From an uncultured Croceitalea sp. (lineage in GTDB: Bacteria > Bacteroidota > Bacteroidia > Flavobacteriales > Flavobacteriaceae): 64,000 nucleotides of DNA. Position 1 is the stretch's first letter. Every line of letters begins with the position of its first letter. Below are positions 44,346 to 53,062 of this stretch, piece after piece. The notes under the pieces were generated by a model. The model was not told the origin of the DNA, did no database searches, and saw nothing but the letters and a program-made list of their open reading frames with translations. The position numbers were made by a program, and so were the translations under genes. The stretch covers positions 1,364,001 to 1,428,000 of the forward strand of contig CANLXH010000001.1 of assembly GCA_947495075.1 (NCBI GenBank), given 5' to 3'.

Positions 44346-45409
44346 AGTAATTCTTTTTTAATAGTAAAATAGAATGTAGTTCCATAACCTAACTCAGATT
44401 CTAACCAAATTTCCCCTTCAAAGGCGTTTACAATTTTCTTGACTAGTGCAAGTCCAATTCCTGTAGATTTAAAGTCGTTTTCCAACTTTTTAAACATACT
44501 AAAAATATCTTCTTGATATTTTTTTTCAATCCCTTTTCCATTATCAGTAATACTAAATTGGTAATCCTCTTCTTGTTCTTTTGCTTCTATTTTAATAAGA
44601 CCATTCTTTTTCTCACCAATGGCTGTAATTGCATTAAGCAAAAGGTTTTTAAATAGTTGTTCTAATTTATATTTTCCCAACACCAATTTAGGCATAGGTT
44701 TTTTTACTCTAACGCATATAGTGTCTGGAACATAAATTGTTTTAAGTATTCCTGAGACTAATTGTTCTATATTAACAGGTACTTTTTTATCATCAGCATT
44801 TGTTATGGTAGCATGTTGTAAAATACCATTAACTAAAGCTTCCATTTTTTCTAGATTCTCACTTATTAACATATAGTTAGCTTTAGAGTTATCCGAGAAA
44901 TTATCTATATCCTCTTCCTTTATACATCCAATTAAGAAATTTATATTTCTCATAGGAGATTTCAAGTCATGAGAAACCATATGAGCATAATCATTGAGGG
45001 CTTCATTTCTCTCTTCTAAATCCTTTAATAGAGTATCTTTTTCTGTAGAGATTCTATTTATTTTGGTTGACTGCTCTTCTAATTTTTTGGCCAACAAAAG
45101 TGGATCAAATGATTTATTTTCTTCAGAATCATAATTACGAATAGTAGTTGTAAAAGAACTTAAGGTCTTTATAGAGCGCTCTAGAGATGCTATTATCTCT
45201 TTTTGGGCCTCAGCAGTCTTGACTAAATTCTCATTAGCTTCAGATAGTTCATTAGAACTAATTAGAGTTGAACGCTGTACTAATTCTAATTTTGAATCAT
45301 TATCCTCATAAGATCTACTTATAGCATCCAACAAAGGCTCTAAATTCTCTCTATCCTGAATAGAATCTGGCAAATGCTTTCTAAGTTGTCTTAAAAGTAA
45401 TTTATGCAT
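44342..45409 (-). CDS. Histidine kinase lacking a sensor domain, FIST-linked
   Basis: Kinase of 355 residues. The N-terminus (1-60) is helical with LLLRQLRKHLPDSIQDRENL, a segment typical of kinases encoded beside FIST proteins; a coiled coil follows (about 60-140), then HisKA with His147 in HMVSHDLKSPMRN and an HATPase domain (about 235-350) with FKNLLLNAITAIGE and TDNGKGIEKK. There is no membrane segment and no PAS domain, so the signal must come from a partner; the FIST gene overlaps its start by one base. Confidence 0.9.
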   Translation of the reverse strand: MHKLLLRQLRKHLPDSIQDRENLEPLLDAISRSYEDNDSKLELVQRSTLISSNELSEANENLVKTAEAQKEIIASLERSIKTLSSFTTTIRNYDSEENKSFDPLLLAKKLEEQSTKINRISTEKDTLLKDLEERNEALNDYAHMVSHDLKSPMRNINFLIGCIKEEDIDNFSDNSKANYMLISENLEKMEALVNGILQHATITNADDKKVPVNIEQLVSGILKTIYVPDTICVRVKKPMPKLVLGKYKLEQLFKNLLLNAITAIGEKKNGLIKIEAKEQEEDYQFSITDNGKGIEKKYQEDIFSMFKKLENDFKSTGIGLALVKKIVNAFEGEIWLESELGYGTTFYFTIKKELL

Positions 45410-46542
45410 TACTCACTAAATAAAGTTAATGTCATTGTCTGATTGTGGAGCTTACACTCTTTTTGTCCAGCAAATGGGGCCATTTCTCCATAAGAATAGA
45501 ATCCCAGAACTGTGGCAGTGTCTCCAATAGTTCTTATTACCTCTTCTACTTCCTCTTCTGTTCTTTGGTCCATTACCAGTTTTCTACCAACACAACTTAC
45601 TAGTAAAGCAAGCTGGGGATTAGTTCTGCGATTTTGCATTGCATATTCACCCGCGGTTGCAGCTCCTTCAGCTATATCATCTACAGTCGACATCATTAAT
45701 TGTACTTTAGAACCTTCAGGTGCATCTCCAGCCAAAACCATAGCTTTACTTTCTTCATCTATATTTAAAATAGTTCTAACTATGACTTCTTTACTATCCG
45801 GTTTATGAATATTTAGCGGATACAATAATGCAGCTTCTGGTAATTCCTCAGCCTTTTCACCTAAATATAATTTGTAAAGGTCTAGTGCTGGTTTATTGTC
45901 CAACTCATAAAGGACATTATTCTTTGATTTTGTTATTGTACGATGTGGACCAAAACCAGTCCATCCCCCATAATTAGCACTAGTTACCTCAAGAGTTTTT
46001 CCATAAAAACCAATACAAACTACTTCTCTTTCTTTAGGGTTTTCATTATAAGAAGCTAAGGTTTTTTTAAAACGAGCATCATCTCCGCAAAGACCCCCAG
46101 AAACAGATACATTTACATTTAATTCTGATTCCATTCCTTTTATTAAACTGCTTCCATTAACATTTGTACCTTCTGATATAACAAATGCGTGCTTTAAATT
46201 CTTTTTTGGTAAAGCACTAATTAGTTTTTTTCCAAGAGCTTCCGCATTCATTTCATGCTCAGCCATATTTTCTTTAACCACTATAAAGCTACTTTTTTCG
46301 AACTCAATTGCAGTTAGTACAATACTTTCTTCATAAACTCTATCTTGAAGTATTTCTCCAGAAGTAGTTCCAAAGACCAAATGGCCTTTAGGGTACAATT
46401 CGCGTACCTCATTATAAATATCCTTTGAGTCTAACTCAAATCTATTTCCAAAAATTAGAACTAAAGGTTCTATCAATGATTTTCTTGAACCCAAGAATTT
46501 CCAATCTCCATTCTTCTCTTTTATTCCTTGCTCTGTAATCAT
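45409..46542 (-). CDS. FIST-domain sensor protein (NosP-like)
   Basis: Cytoplasmic protein of 377 residues from the start at 46542, which overlaps the stop of the kinase gene by one base (TGATG) behind an AGGAG site. FIST_N covers about 30-200 (GHLVFGTTSGEIL, VISEGTNVNGSSLIKG, VSVSGGLCGDDARF) and FIST_C about 210-365 (NKPALDLYKLYLGE, TGFLLSC-like LVSCVGRKLVM, GFYSYGEMAPF). FIST proteins called NosP bind heme and sense nitric oxide and sit next to histidine kinases, as here. Heme binding is not visible from sequence alone; other FIST proteins may bind small ligands such as amino acids. Confidence 0.86.
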   Translation of the reverse strand: MITEQGIKEKNGDWKFLGSRKSLIEPLVLIFGNRFELDSKDIYNEVRELYPKGHLVFGTTSGEILQDRVYEESIVLTAIEFEKSSFIVVKENMAEHEMNAEALGKKLISALPKKNLKHAFVISEGTNVNGSSLIKGMESELNVNVSVSGGLCGDDARFKKTLASYNENPKEREVVCIGFYGKTLEVTSANYGGWTGFGPHRTITKSKNNVLYELDNKPALDLYKLYLGEKAEELPEAALLYPLNIHKPDSKEVIVRTILNIDEESKAMVLAGDAPEGSKVQLMMSTVDDIAEGAATAGEYAMQNRRTNPQLALLVSCVGRKLVMDQRTEEEVEEVIRTIGDTATVLGFYSYGEMAPFAGQKECKLHNQTMTLTLFSE

Positions 46543-48137
46543 CACTCCTTTTTTAACGTAAAATAAAATATAGTGCCAACTCCAACAGTACTTTCTAACC
46601 AAACCTTTCCTTCATATAAATCAATAATTTTTTTAACTATGGATAAACCTATTCCAGTAGACCTTTCTTGATTACCAATAGATTGAAATATTTTAAATAT
46701 TTTTTCATGATACTCCTTAGCTATACCAACACCATTGTCTTCTATACTAAATTGCCAGTGCTTTGTTAATTCTTTAAAGTCTATTTTTACTACTCCTTTT
46801 TTATTTTGAATATGCGAAACAGCATTACTTAAAAAGTTCTGAAATAATTGGTGAATCTTAGTTTTATCTGCACAAATTACAGGTAGTTCTTTAACAATTT
46901 GTATCGACACATGGTCTGGAATGTAGATAATATTCGTTATCTCTTCTATAATTGTATTAACATCAACTACTGTATTCTCTATTTTATCACTGCTAACAGT
47001 TGAGTATTTTAATATTCCGTCTATTAATTTATCCATAGCCTCAACTTTCTCTTGCATCATCTTTAATTGGTTTGCACCATTATCATCGAGCACATCTATA
47101 TAATCTTCATAAAGCCATGTAGACAATGCTGCAATATTCCTTAAAGGAGATTTTAAATCATGAGAAACAATATGTGCATATTCTTGTAATCCTTTATTAC
47201 TTTCTTCTAGTTCTTGCATTAATTGCTCTTTCTGTGCCTCAAGTTCGCGTTGTGAACTAATATCTTCAATCATTGCAACTTGATATTCTACTTTTCCCTC
47301 AGTATTTCTAATTGCATTAACCGAAGTTTTCGCCCAAAGACTGCTACTATCTTTTCTTATATATTTTTTATCTAGTGAAAAATGATTGAGCGATCCCAAA
47401 TTCATTTTTTGTGTTAATGCTTTAGATTTTTCTACATCTAGAGGGCAAGAAATGTCTTTAACTTCTTTCTTTTTTAACTCCATTTCAGAAAAACCAATCA
47501 TCTTTTCAAAGGTTTTATTAGATTTAATAATCTTTCCATTAACTATTAAAACTATTCCTAAAGGAGAATTTTCTACTATAATATCTAATTCTCGTTTTTG
47601 ACCTGCTAAAAGATGTTTAATCTCAGTTTCATTTGTGATATCTCTAATAACGCCCTGCGCTGCTATTGGTCTCCTATTTTTATCATAAATGAGGCTACTA
47701 TTAATTTGAATAAATTTTTCTGATTTATCCTTCAAAATTATTTTAGCTCTATAATTTTTTAATAGTCCTACTTCATATAAATTTTTAATAGAATCTATAG
47801 TATATTCCATGTATTCTGGATGTACTAATTTGGAAAGGTTTACAACCTCTTTTTCAGAATCATAACCTAAAAAATTTTTAGCAGAGCTATTCATTCTTAT
47901 AATATTAAACTCTAAATCCATAACAACATAGGGATCAACAATATTTACAAAAACCCCATCAAGTTCAGATGTTTTTTCTGTAAGTAAACTTTCCAACCTT
48001 GCGTTAGATTCTTTTAGGTGATGCGTAACATCATAGAGCTCTTTGGATTTTTTTTCCAAGATTTTCTCTGCTTGAATTCTTGCTCTCTTTTGACGTTCAA
48101 GTGCCTTTTTAAGAAGAATGATTTCTTTGCTATCCAT
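46542..48137 (-). CDS. PAS-PAS histidine kinase, H-NOX-linked
   Basis: Kinase of 531 residues. The start at 48137 overlaps the H-NOX stop by eight bases; an upstream ATG at 48173 would add 12 residues. An N-terminal coiled coil (about 5-55), PAS 1 (about 60-178) and PAS 2 (about 183-303, SPLGIVLIVNGKIIKSN) precede HisKA with His326 in HIVSHDLKSPLRN and an HATPase domain with FQNFLSNAVSHIQ and GIGLSIVKKI. There is no membrane segment. H-NOX proteins commonly inhibit the kinase encoded next to them when NO binds, so this is its likely partner. Confidence 0.9.
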   Translation of the reverse strand: MDSKEIILLKKALERQKRARIQAEKILEKKSKELYDVTHHLKESNARLESLLTEKTSELDGVFVNIVDPYVVMDLEFNIIRMNSSAKNFLGYDSEKEVVNLSKLVHPEYMEYTIDSIKNLYEVGLLKNYRAKIILKDKSEKFIQINSSLIYDKNRRPIAAQGVIRDITNETEIKHLLAGQKRELDIIVENSPLGIVLIVNGKIIKSNKTFEKMIGFSEMELKKKEVKDISCPLDVEKSKALTQKMNLGSLNHFSLDKKYIRKDSSSLWAKTSVNAIRNTEGKVEYQVAMIEDISSQRELEAQKEQLMQELEESNKGLQEYAHIVSHDLKSPLRNIAALSTWLYEDYIDVLDDNGANQLKMMQEKVEAMDKLIDGILKYSTVSSDKIENTVVDVNTIIEEITNIIYIPDHVSIQIVKELPVICADKTKIHQLFQNFLSNAVSHIQNKKGVVKIDFKELTKHWQFSIEDNGVGIAKEYHEKIFKIFQSIGNQERSTGIGLSIVKKIIDLYEGKVWLESTVGVGTIFYFTLKKE

Positions 48138-48675
48138 TTCTTTGGATGATATCAAATTTAACTTCAGTGCCATCTTCTTTTAATAATTCGAACTTAATTG
48201 TAGCATTACTATTAAAATGTTGAAAACATTTTTCTATGAGGCCATGAGCTAATCTGTATAAACCCCTAGATGAGGAATATACCATAGATATAGAAGTATC
48301 TGTCTTTTCTAATATTTTAAATGTGGGGAGTTCTGCATCTGGATACAGTTTTTGCACATGTACATGAATATGGTCTTCAATAGAATATAGGAGTCCAATT
48401 GGAGAGTTATAGCTTTCTATTACCTCTGGATGTGCTTTCCCTAAACTTTTAAAAAGATATAATCCAAAAGTATAGATTAAATCATTTGCATTAATTTTAA
48501 CCGTATCACTAAGCTTTGTGATTAAGCTAACCATTTCATTAAAATCATAGGTGCCAACCGAAGTATAAATACCTTCTGAAGGCAATTGAGAGCTTTCAAT
48601 AATCTGGTCAACCACCTCTAATCCAAAGGAACTTTCCACCATCTCCAGAAACTCTGTAAATACAATACCTTTCAT
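48130..48675 (-). CDS. H-NOX heme nitric-oxide sensor
   Basis: H-NOX (HNOB) protein of 181 residues. The axial heme ligand is His104 in IHVHVQKLYPDAELP, the proximal Pro is in ELPTF, and the heme-propionate motif YxSxR is Tyr133-Ser135-Arg137. The position that is a Tyr in O2-binding H-NOX proteins (five residues after the Arg) is Leu142, so O2 should be excluded and NO is the expected ligand. It is the first gene of a six-gene operon whose next member is a histidine kinase. The signal would shift kinase activity and pass via the Hpt protein to the LytTR regulator. Confidence 0.92.
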   Translation of the reverse strand: MKGIVFTEFLEMVESSFGLEVVDQIIESSQLPSEGIYTSVGTYDFNEMVSLITKLSDTVKINANDLIYTFGLYLFKSLGKAHPEVIESYNSPIGLLYSIEDHIHVHVQKLYPDAELPTFKILEKTDTSISMVYSSSRGLYRLAHGLIEKCFQHFNSNATIKFELLKEDGTEVKFDIIQRNG

Positions 48676-48752
48676 AAGTAATACATTAGAAGTTAAATGT
48701 AAGAATTTAACTACTTTGAAAACAAATATTGTTGTGAAACCCTTATTTTTTG

Positions 48753-49154
48753 TTATACCCTGACTAATTCATTAACTTCCCAATAGTCAAAAACTTTTTT
48801 AAGTTTGTACTCATAGTCTTCATATTTCAAAGGTTTTAAAACGTAACCTGAAATTCCAATTTTGTAGCATTCTAAAAGATCTGCTCTATTTTCCGACGTA
48901 GTTAAAATAATAGTAGGGAGGTATTTCATAATATCATCAGATTTTAAAGCTCTTAAGAATTCTATACCACTCATTTTAGGCATATGTAAATCTAATAGGA
49001 TTAAATCTGGTAGTTCGTTTCCTGAATTTAAAACCTTCAAAGCTTCTTCTCCATTTTTAGCTTCTATGATATTATGTTTAGTTCCCATTTTGGAAACAGT
49101 CCGCATTAACTTCATAGTTTCAATTTTATCATCCTCAATAAATAAAATATTCAT
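48753..49154 (-). CDS. Single-domain response regulator
   Basis: Receiver of 133 residues with no output domain: Glu7-Asp8-Asp9, phosphoacceptor Asp55 in LILLDLHMPKMSG, a Thr near residue 84 (TIILTTSENR) and Lys near 106 (VLKPL). It is CheY-like and would act as a phosphate shuttle, sink or protein-binding switch. It lies 77 bases before the H-NOX gene on the same strand and could join the Hpt relay. Confidence 0.9.
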   Translation of the reverse strand: MNILFIEDDKIETMKLMRTVSKMGTKHNIIEAKNGEEALKVLNSGNELPDLILLDLHMPKMSGIEFLRALKSDDIMKYLPTIILTTSENRADLLECYKIGISGYVLKPLKYEDYEYKLKKVFDYWEVNELVRV

Positions 49155-49309
49155 AGTGTAAAAAATTAGTACAACTTCAAAAATAAGTAGTGCTTACTCA
49201 CTTTAATGGGAAATGTAGTCAAGATAGGGTTTAGTGTAGGTGAATGGAAGTAAAGTGTAGACGAATAGGTACTAAAAGAATAGTCAACATACCTATTATA
49301 AAATATCTA

Positions 49310-51082
49310 TTATGTAATATCCATCTTTTTTAGTAAAAACGAAGCATTCATATTTTTACAAATTCCTTTCTTTAATTGATAATCAAAAAAGAGCTCGTCA
49401 TTCTTAATTTCGGTTTCAAAGAAATAGTTTTTGACTTCATTTAAGTTTTTGCTGATTTCACACAAACTTAAATCATGGGTAGCAATAATTCCCGGAACCT
49501 TCATCGCAACTAATTTTTCTATTAGTTTTATAGAGCCTTCTGCCTTATCTACACTATTAGTTCCTTTTAAAATCTCATCCAAAATAACTAAGTAGTTCCC
49601 CTCTTTTAAGTTTTCTATTACAAATTGTAGACGAGTTAATTCTGCAAAAAAGTAGGAACTGTTGTCTGCAAGAGAATCTGTAGTACGCATACTAGTTATA
49701 AGTCTTGTGGGTTTATAGATACTAAGCTCCGCACAAACAGGAAGCCCTGTATTCGCCATAACGATATAAATAGAAACTGTTCTTAAAAAGGTACTCTTGC
49801 CAGCCATATTTGCCCCAGTAACTATAAAGAAGTCGGTATTCTTAAAAACCAAATCACTATTAATACGTTGCGTTTTAGATAGTAAAGGATGACCTAATGA
49901 CTTTGCATTAATTTTTTGGTCATTATCTTTTGTTAGCGATGGATATGTAAAATTAGGATGGTTATAAGCGAACGTAGCGAGCGTATTAAAAGCATCAAAA
50001 AATGCCATTGTTTTAAACCATTGCTCAACTAAACCATTATTTTCTGCAATCCAATTTTCAATTTTTATAGTATAATAGATATCCCACAAGAAAAAACCAT
50101 TTCCAAAAAAGGCTACAAAAATATTGTTTCGGTTATCCAATGCATCCAAATGTTTTGAAAATGCTTTGAATATTTGAGATGCTTTATACTTTTTAGATTG
50201 AATGCTTGTTTTCTCTTGAATTAAAAGGTCAGATTTAAACGCTACATCTTCAATCTCCTCTAGTAATAAAGCATACTGCTGCACAGTTTCCTTTATTCTA
50301 TTTGTAATAGCACTTAGTCTAGTAACGCTTTTTACGTAAAGACCAGTAAGCACCATACCTAAGACAAACCATGATAACAGGGGTAAGAATCCAATAAGCT
50401 TAAAGAAAAATGTAATACATAAAGCAATTGAAACAATTCCAAAAACAGGCGGTAGCCATTTAAAATACTTTGGGATAAAGGGCACATACTCACTCAGCCA
50501 CGTGGTAATAGTTTTGTTTGATGTTCTTGAGTTTAACATCCTAGCGATAGCAGTATACTTTTGACGCCAATGTAGTAGCTTAGAAAGTTCTTTTATGGCA
50601 TCCTGCCGCTCTTTAATACCTTCTATGTTATTAGATGTCAGCAACTCTGATAAATAAGCTGCTCCTTCTTTTAAACCAATACGGTTGGCATATTGATAAA
50701 ATGAACCCTTACCAAATAAATCGATATCCGAACTAAAAAAATGTGTAGGATTAATAAATTCTTTACCCGTATTTCTATTGGAATAATAGCCTTCTGCTAT
50801 CGTAATTTCCTCTTCATTAATAGCCTTAAGTTCTTTATTTAAATCATAATTTGTTTTTCGAACAACGTACGTTTTAAGAAGCTTAACAAAGAATATTATT
50901 CCAATAATTGCTATTATACCTGCTATTCTAGGCAAATCAAAAAAGAAATAAATAAGTACACCCGTTCCTATAAAAACGGACAACCTTAAAAAACTTAATA
51001 GGTTAAGCCTTTTTTTGTCTGCCTGTATTTGTGATTCTAGCTTAGAAAGTTGTTCTTTATAGAACACTATTGGGTTTTGCAT
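49310..51082 (-). CDS. Membrane-anchored MutS-family ATPase
   Basis: Protein of 590 residues that keeps only the lever/ATPase part of MutS. Two pairs of membrane segments (about 27-68 and 215-252) precede the ATPase domain: Walker A GANMAGKSTFLRT near 435, the segment SLADNSSYFFAELTRL, and Walker B YLVILDEILKGTNS. The mismatch-recognition domain is absent, so classical repair is unlikely. Membrane MutS-like proteins of this plan are common in Bacteroidota and have no settled role. It lies 24 bases behind acs on the same strand. Confidence 0.82.
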   Translation of the reverse strand: MQNPIVFYKEQLSKLESQIQADKKRLNLLSFLRLSVFIGTGVLIYFFFDLPRIAGIIAIIGIIFFVKLLKTYVVRKTNYDLNKELKAINEEEITIAEGYYSNRNTGKEFINPTHFFSSDIDLFGKGSFYQYANRIGLKEGAAYLSELLTSNNIEGIKERQDAIKELSKLLHWRQKYTAIARMLNSRTSNKTITTWLSEYVPFIPKYFKWLPPVFGIVSIALCITFFFKLIGFLPLLSWFVLGMVLTGLYVKSVTRLSAITNRIKETVQQYALLLEEIEDVAFKSDLLIQEKTSIQSKKYKASQIFKAFSKHLDALDNRNNIFVAFFGNGFFLWDIYYTIKIENWIAENNGLVEQWFKTMAFFDAFNTLATFAYNHPNFTYPSLTKDNDQKINAKSLGHPLLSKTQRINSDLVFKNTDFFIVTGANMAGKSTFLRTVSIYIVMANTGLPVCAELSIYKPTRLITSMRTTDSLADNSSYFFAELTRLQFVIENLKEGNYLVILDEILKGTNSVDKAEGSIKLIEKLVAMKVPGIIATHDLSLCEISKNLNEVKNYFFETEIKNDELFFDYQLKKGICKNMNASFLLKKMDIT

Positions 51083-51106
51083 AATGTATAGTTAAGAGGT
51101 TTAAAA

Positions 51107-53014
51107 CTATAAACTCTCTTTCATAATTTGTTCTACCACTTCAGGGTTTAGCAAAGTAGAAGTATCACCTAGATTACTGGTTTCTTTAGAAGCTATTTTT
51201 CGAAGGATTCGACGCATAATTTTACCACTCCTAGTTTTAGGAAGTCCTGGTACAAACTGTATCCTATCCAATTTGGCAATGGGTCCAATATGTTCTGTAA
51301 TTACCTGATTAATTTCTTTCTTAAGATTATCTCGGTCACGAGATTCTCCAGTTTCTTTTAGAATTACATAGCCGTAAAGGCAGTTGCCCTTAATATCATG
51401 AGGAAAGCCCACAATAGCAGACTCTGCAACTGCGGGATGTTCATTAATTGCATCTTCTATAGGTGCAGTACCTAGATTATGACCAGAAACAATAATTACA
51501 TCATCCACTCTACCTGTGATCCGGTAATAGCCCACTTCATCGCGAAGTGCACCATCTCCGGTAAAGTATTTGCCTTTAAACGCCGAAAAATATGTATCCT
51601 TATAACGTTTATGGTTTCCCCAAATTGTTCTTGCAATAGATGGCCATGGAAATTTAATGCATAATCGCCCATCTACTTGATTGCCAAATATTTCATTTCC
51701 GTTTTCATCCATCAAAGCAGGCTGAATTCCTGGCATGGGTAAGGTTGCATAGGTTGGCTTTGTTGGTGTAGCAAACGGAATGGGAGAAATTAGAATTCCA
51801 CCTGTTTCTGTCTGCCACCATGTATCTACAATAGGGCATTTTTTTTCACCCACATGATCATTGTACCAATGCCACGCTTCTTCATTAATGGGTTCTCCTA
51901 CGGTTCCTAAAATTTTAAGACTAGAAAGGTCATATTTGGTCACAAAATCCAAATTTTCCTTCGCCAAAGCTCTAATTGCTGTTGGTGCCGTATAAAATTG
52001 GGTGACTTTATGTTTTTGAACCACTTCCCAAAAACGCCCAAAATCTGGATAACTAGGCACACCTTCAAACATTACCGTTGTTGCACCATTGGTCAAAGGA
52101 CCGTAAACAATATAAGAATGTCCCGTAATCCAACCTATATCTGCAGTACACCAGTATACATCGTCTTCTTTATACTGAAATACATTTTTAAATGTATATG
52201 CCGAATACACCATATATCCCGCTGTAGTATGCAACATTCCTTTTGGTCTACCAGTAGAACCTGATGTATACAGAATAAACAGTGGGTCTTCTGCTTCCAT
52301 AATTTCTGGTTCACATTCTTCATCTGCATTGTTTAAAAGCGGTAATAACCATTTATCACGACCTTCTTTCATTTTAATGCTAGAATTGATGCGCTTTGCT
52401 ACCAAAACCGTTTCCACGCCTGGACAATCGGTTAAAGCATCATCAACGATACCCTTTAAATCGATAGTTTTTGCACCGCGGTAACTCCCGTCTGAAGTAA
52501 TGACCATCTTCGCTCCACAATCATTAATTCGTGTACTTAATGCTGTCGCTGAAAAACCAGCAAAAACCACTGAATGTACCGCTCCAATTCGTGCACAGGC
52601 CAGCACTGAAATCGCCAACTCAGGAATCATAGGTAAATAGATAACTACTCTATCTCCCTTTTTGATGCCCTGAGACTTTAAAACATTCGCAAACTGACAC
52701 ACTTTTGCATGGAGCTGCCTGAAAGTAATATGTTGCGCTTCCTCATCTGGGCTGTTAGGTTCAAATAGAATAGCCGTTTTATCTCCTCTGATATGTAAAT
52801 GTCTATCGATACAATTTTCTGTAATATTAAGTTGAGCGCCATTAAACCATTTAATCTCAGGTTTTGTAAAATCGTATTCTAAGACTGAATTCCATTTTTT
52901 GCGCCATACAAAATGCTCTTCGGCAATCTCTTCCCAAAAAGATTCTGGATTACGAACAGAATTGCGATAAACTTGAAAATATTCTTCTAAATGTTTGATA
53001 TGGTAGTTGCTCAT
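51107..53014 (-). CDS. acs: Acetyl-CoA synthetase
   Basis: Acs of 635 residues makes acetyl-CoA from acetate, ATP and CoA. It shows the AMP-binding block YTSGSTGRPKGML, WWQTETGG, FTGDGALRDEVGYY and, near the C-terminus, the acetylation-site motif TRSGKIMRRIL. Length and motifs are normal. The genes upstream on the same strand are a DUF4212 subunit and a sodium:solute symporter, giving an acetate uptake and activation module. Confidence 0.96.
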   Translation of the reverse strand: MSNYHIKHLEEYFQVYRNSVRNPESFWEEIAEEHFVWRKKWNSVLEYDFTKPEIKWFNGAQLNITENCIDRHLHIRGDKTAILFEPNSPDEEAQHITFRQLHAKVCQFANVLKSQGIKKGDRVVIYLPMIPELAISVLACARIGAVHSVVFAGFSATALSTRINDCGAKMVITSDGSYRGAKTIDLKGIVDDALTDCPGVETVLVAKRINSSIKMKEGRDKWLLPLLNNADEECEPEIMEAEDPLFILYTSGSTGRPKGMLHTTAGYMVYSAYTFKNVFQYKEDDVYWCTADIGWITGHSYIVYGPLTNGATTVMFEGVPSYPDFGRFWEVVQKHKVTQFYTAPTAIRALAKENLDFVTKYDLSSLKILGTVGEPINEEAWHWYNDHVGEKKCPIVDTWWQTETGGILISPIPFATPTKPTYATLPMPGIQPALMDENGNEIFGNQVDGRLCIKFPWPSIARTIWGNHKRYKDTYFSAFKGKYFTGDGALRDEVGYYRITGRVDDVIIVSGHNLGTAPIEDAINEHPAVAESAIVGFPHDIKGNCLYGYVILKETGESRDRDNLKKEINQVITEHIGPIAKLDRIQFVPGLPKTRSGKIMRRILRKIASKETSNLGDTSTLLNPEVVEQIMKESL

Positions 53015-53062
53015 GGGAAAGAATAATGTGAATCAATAAAATTAAGCAAAATACATTGGATA

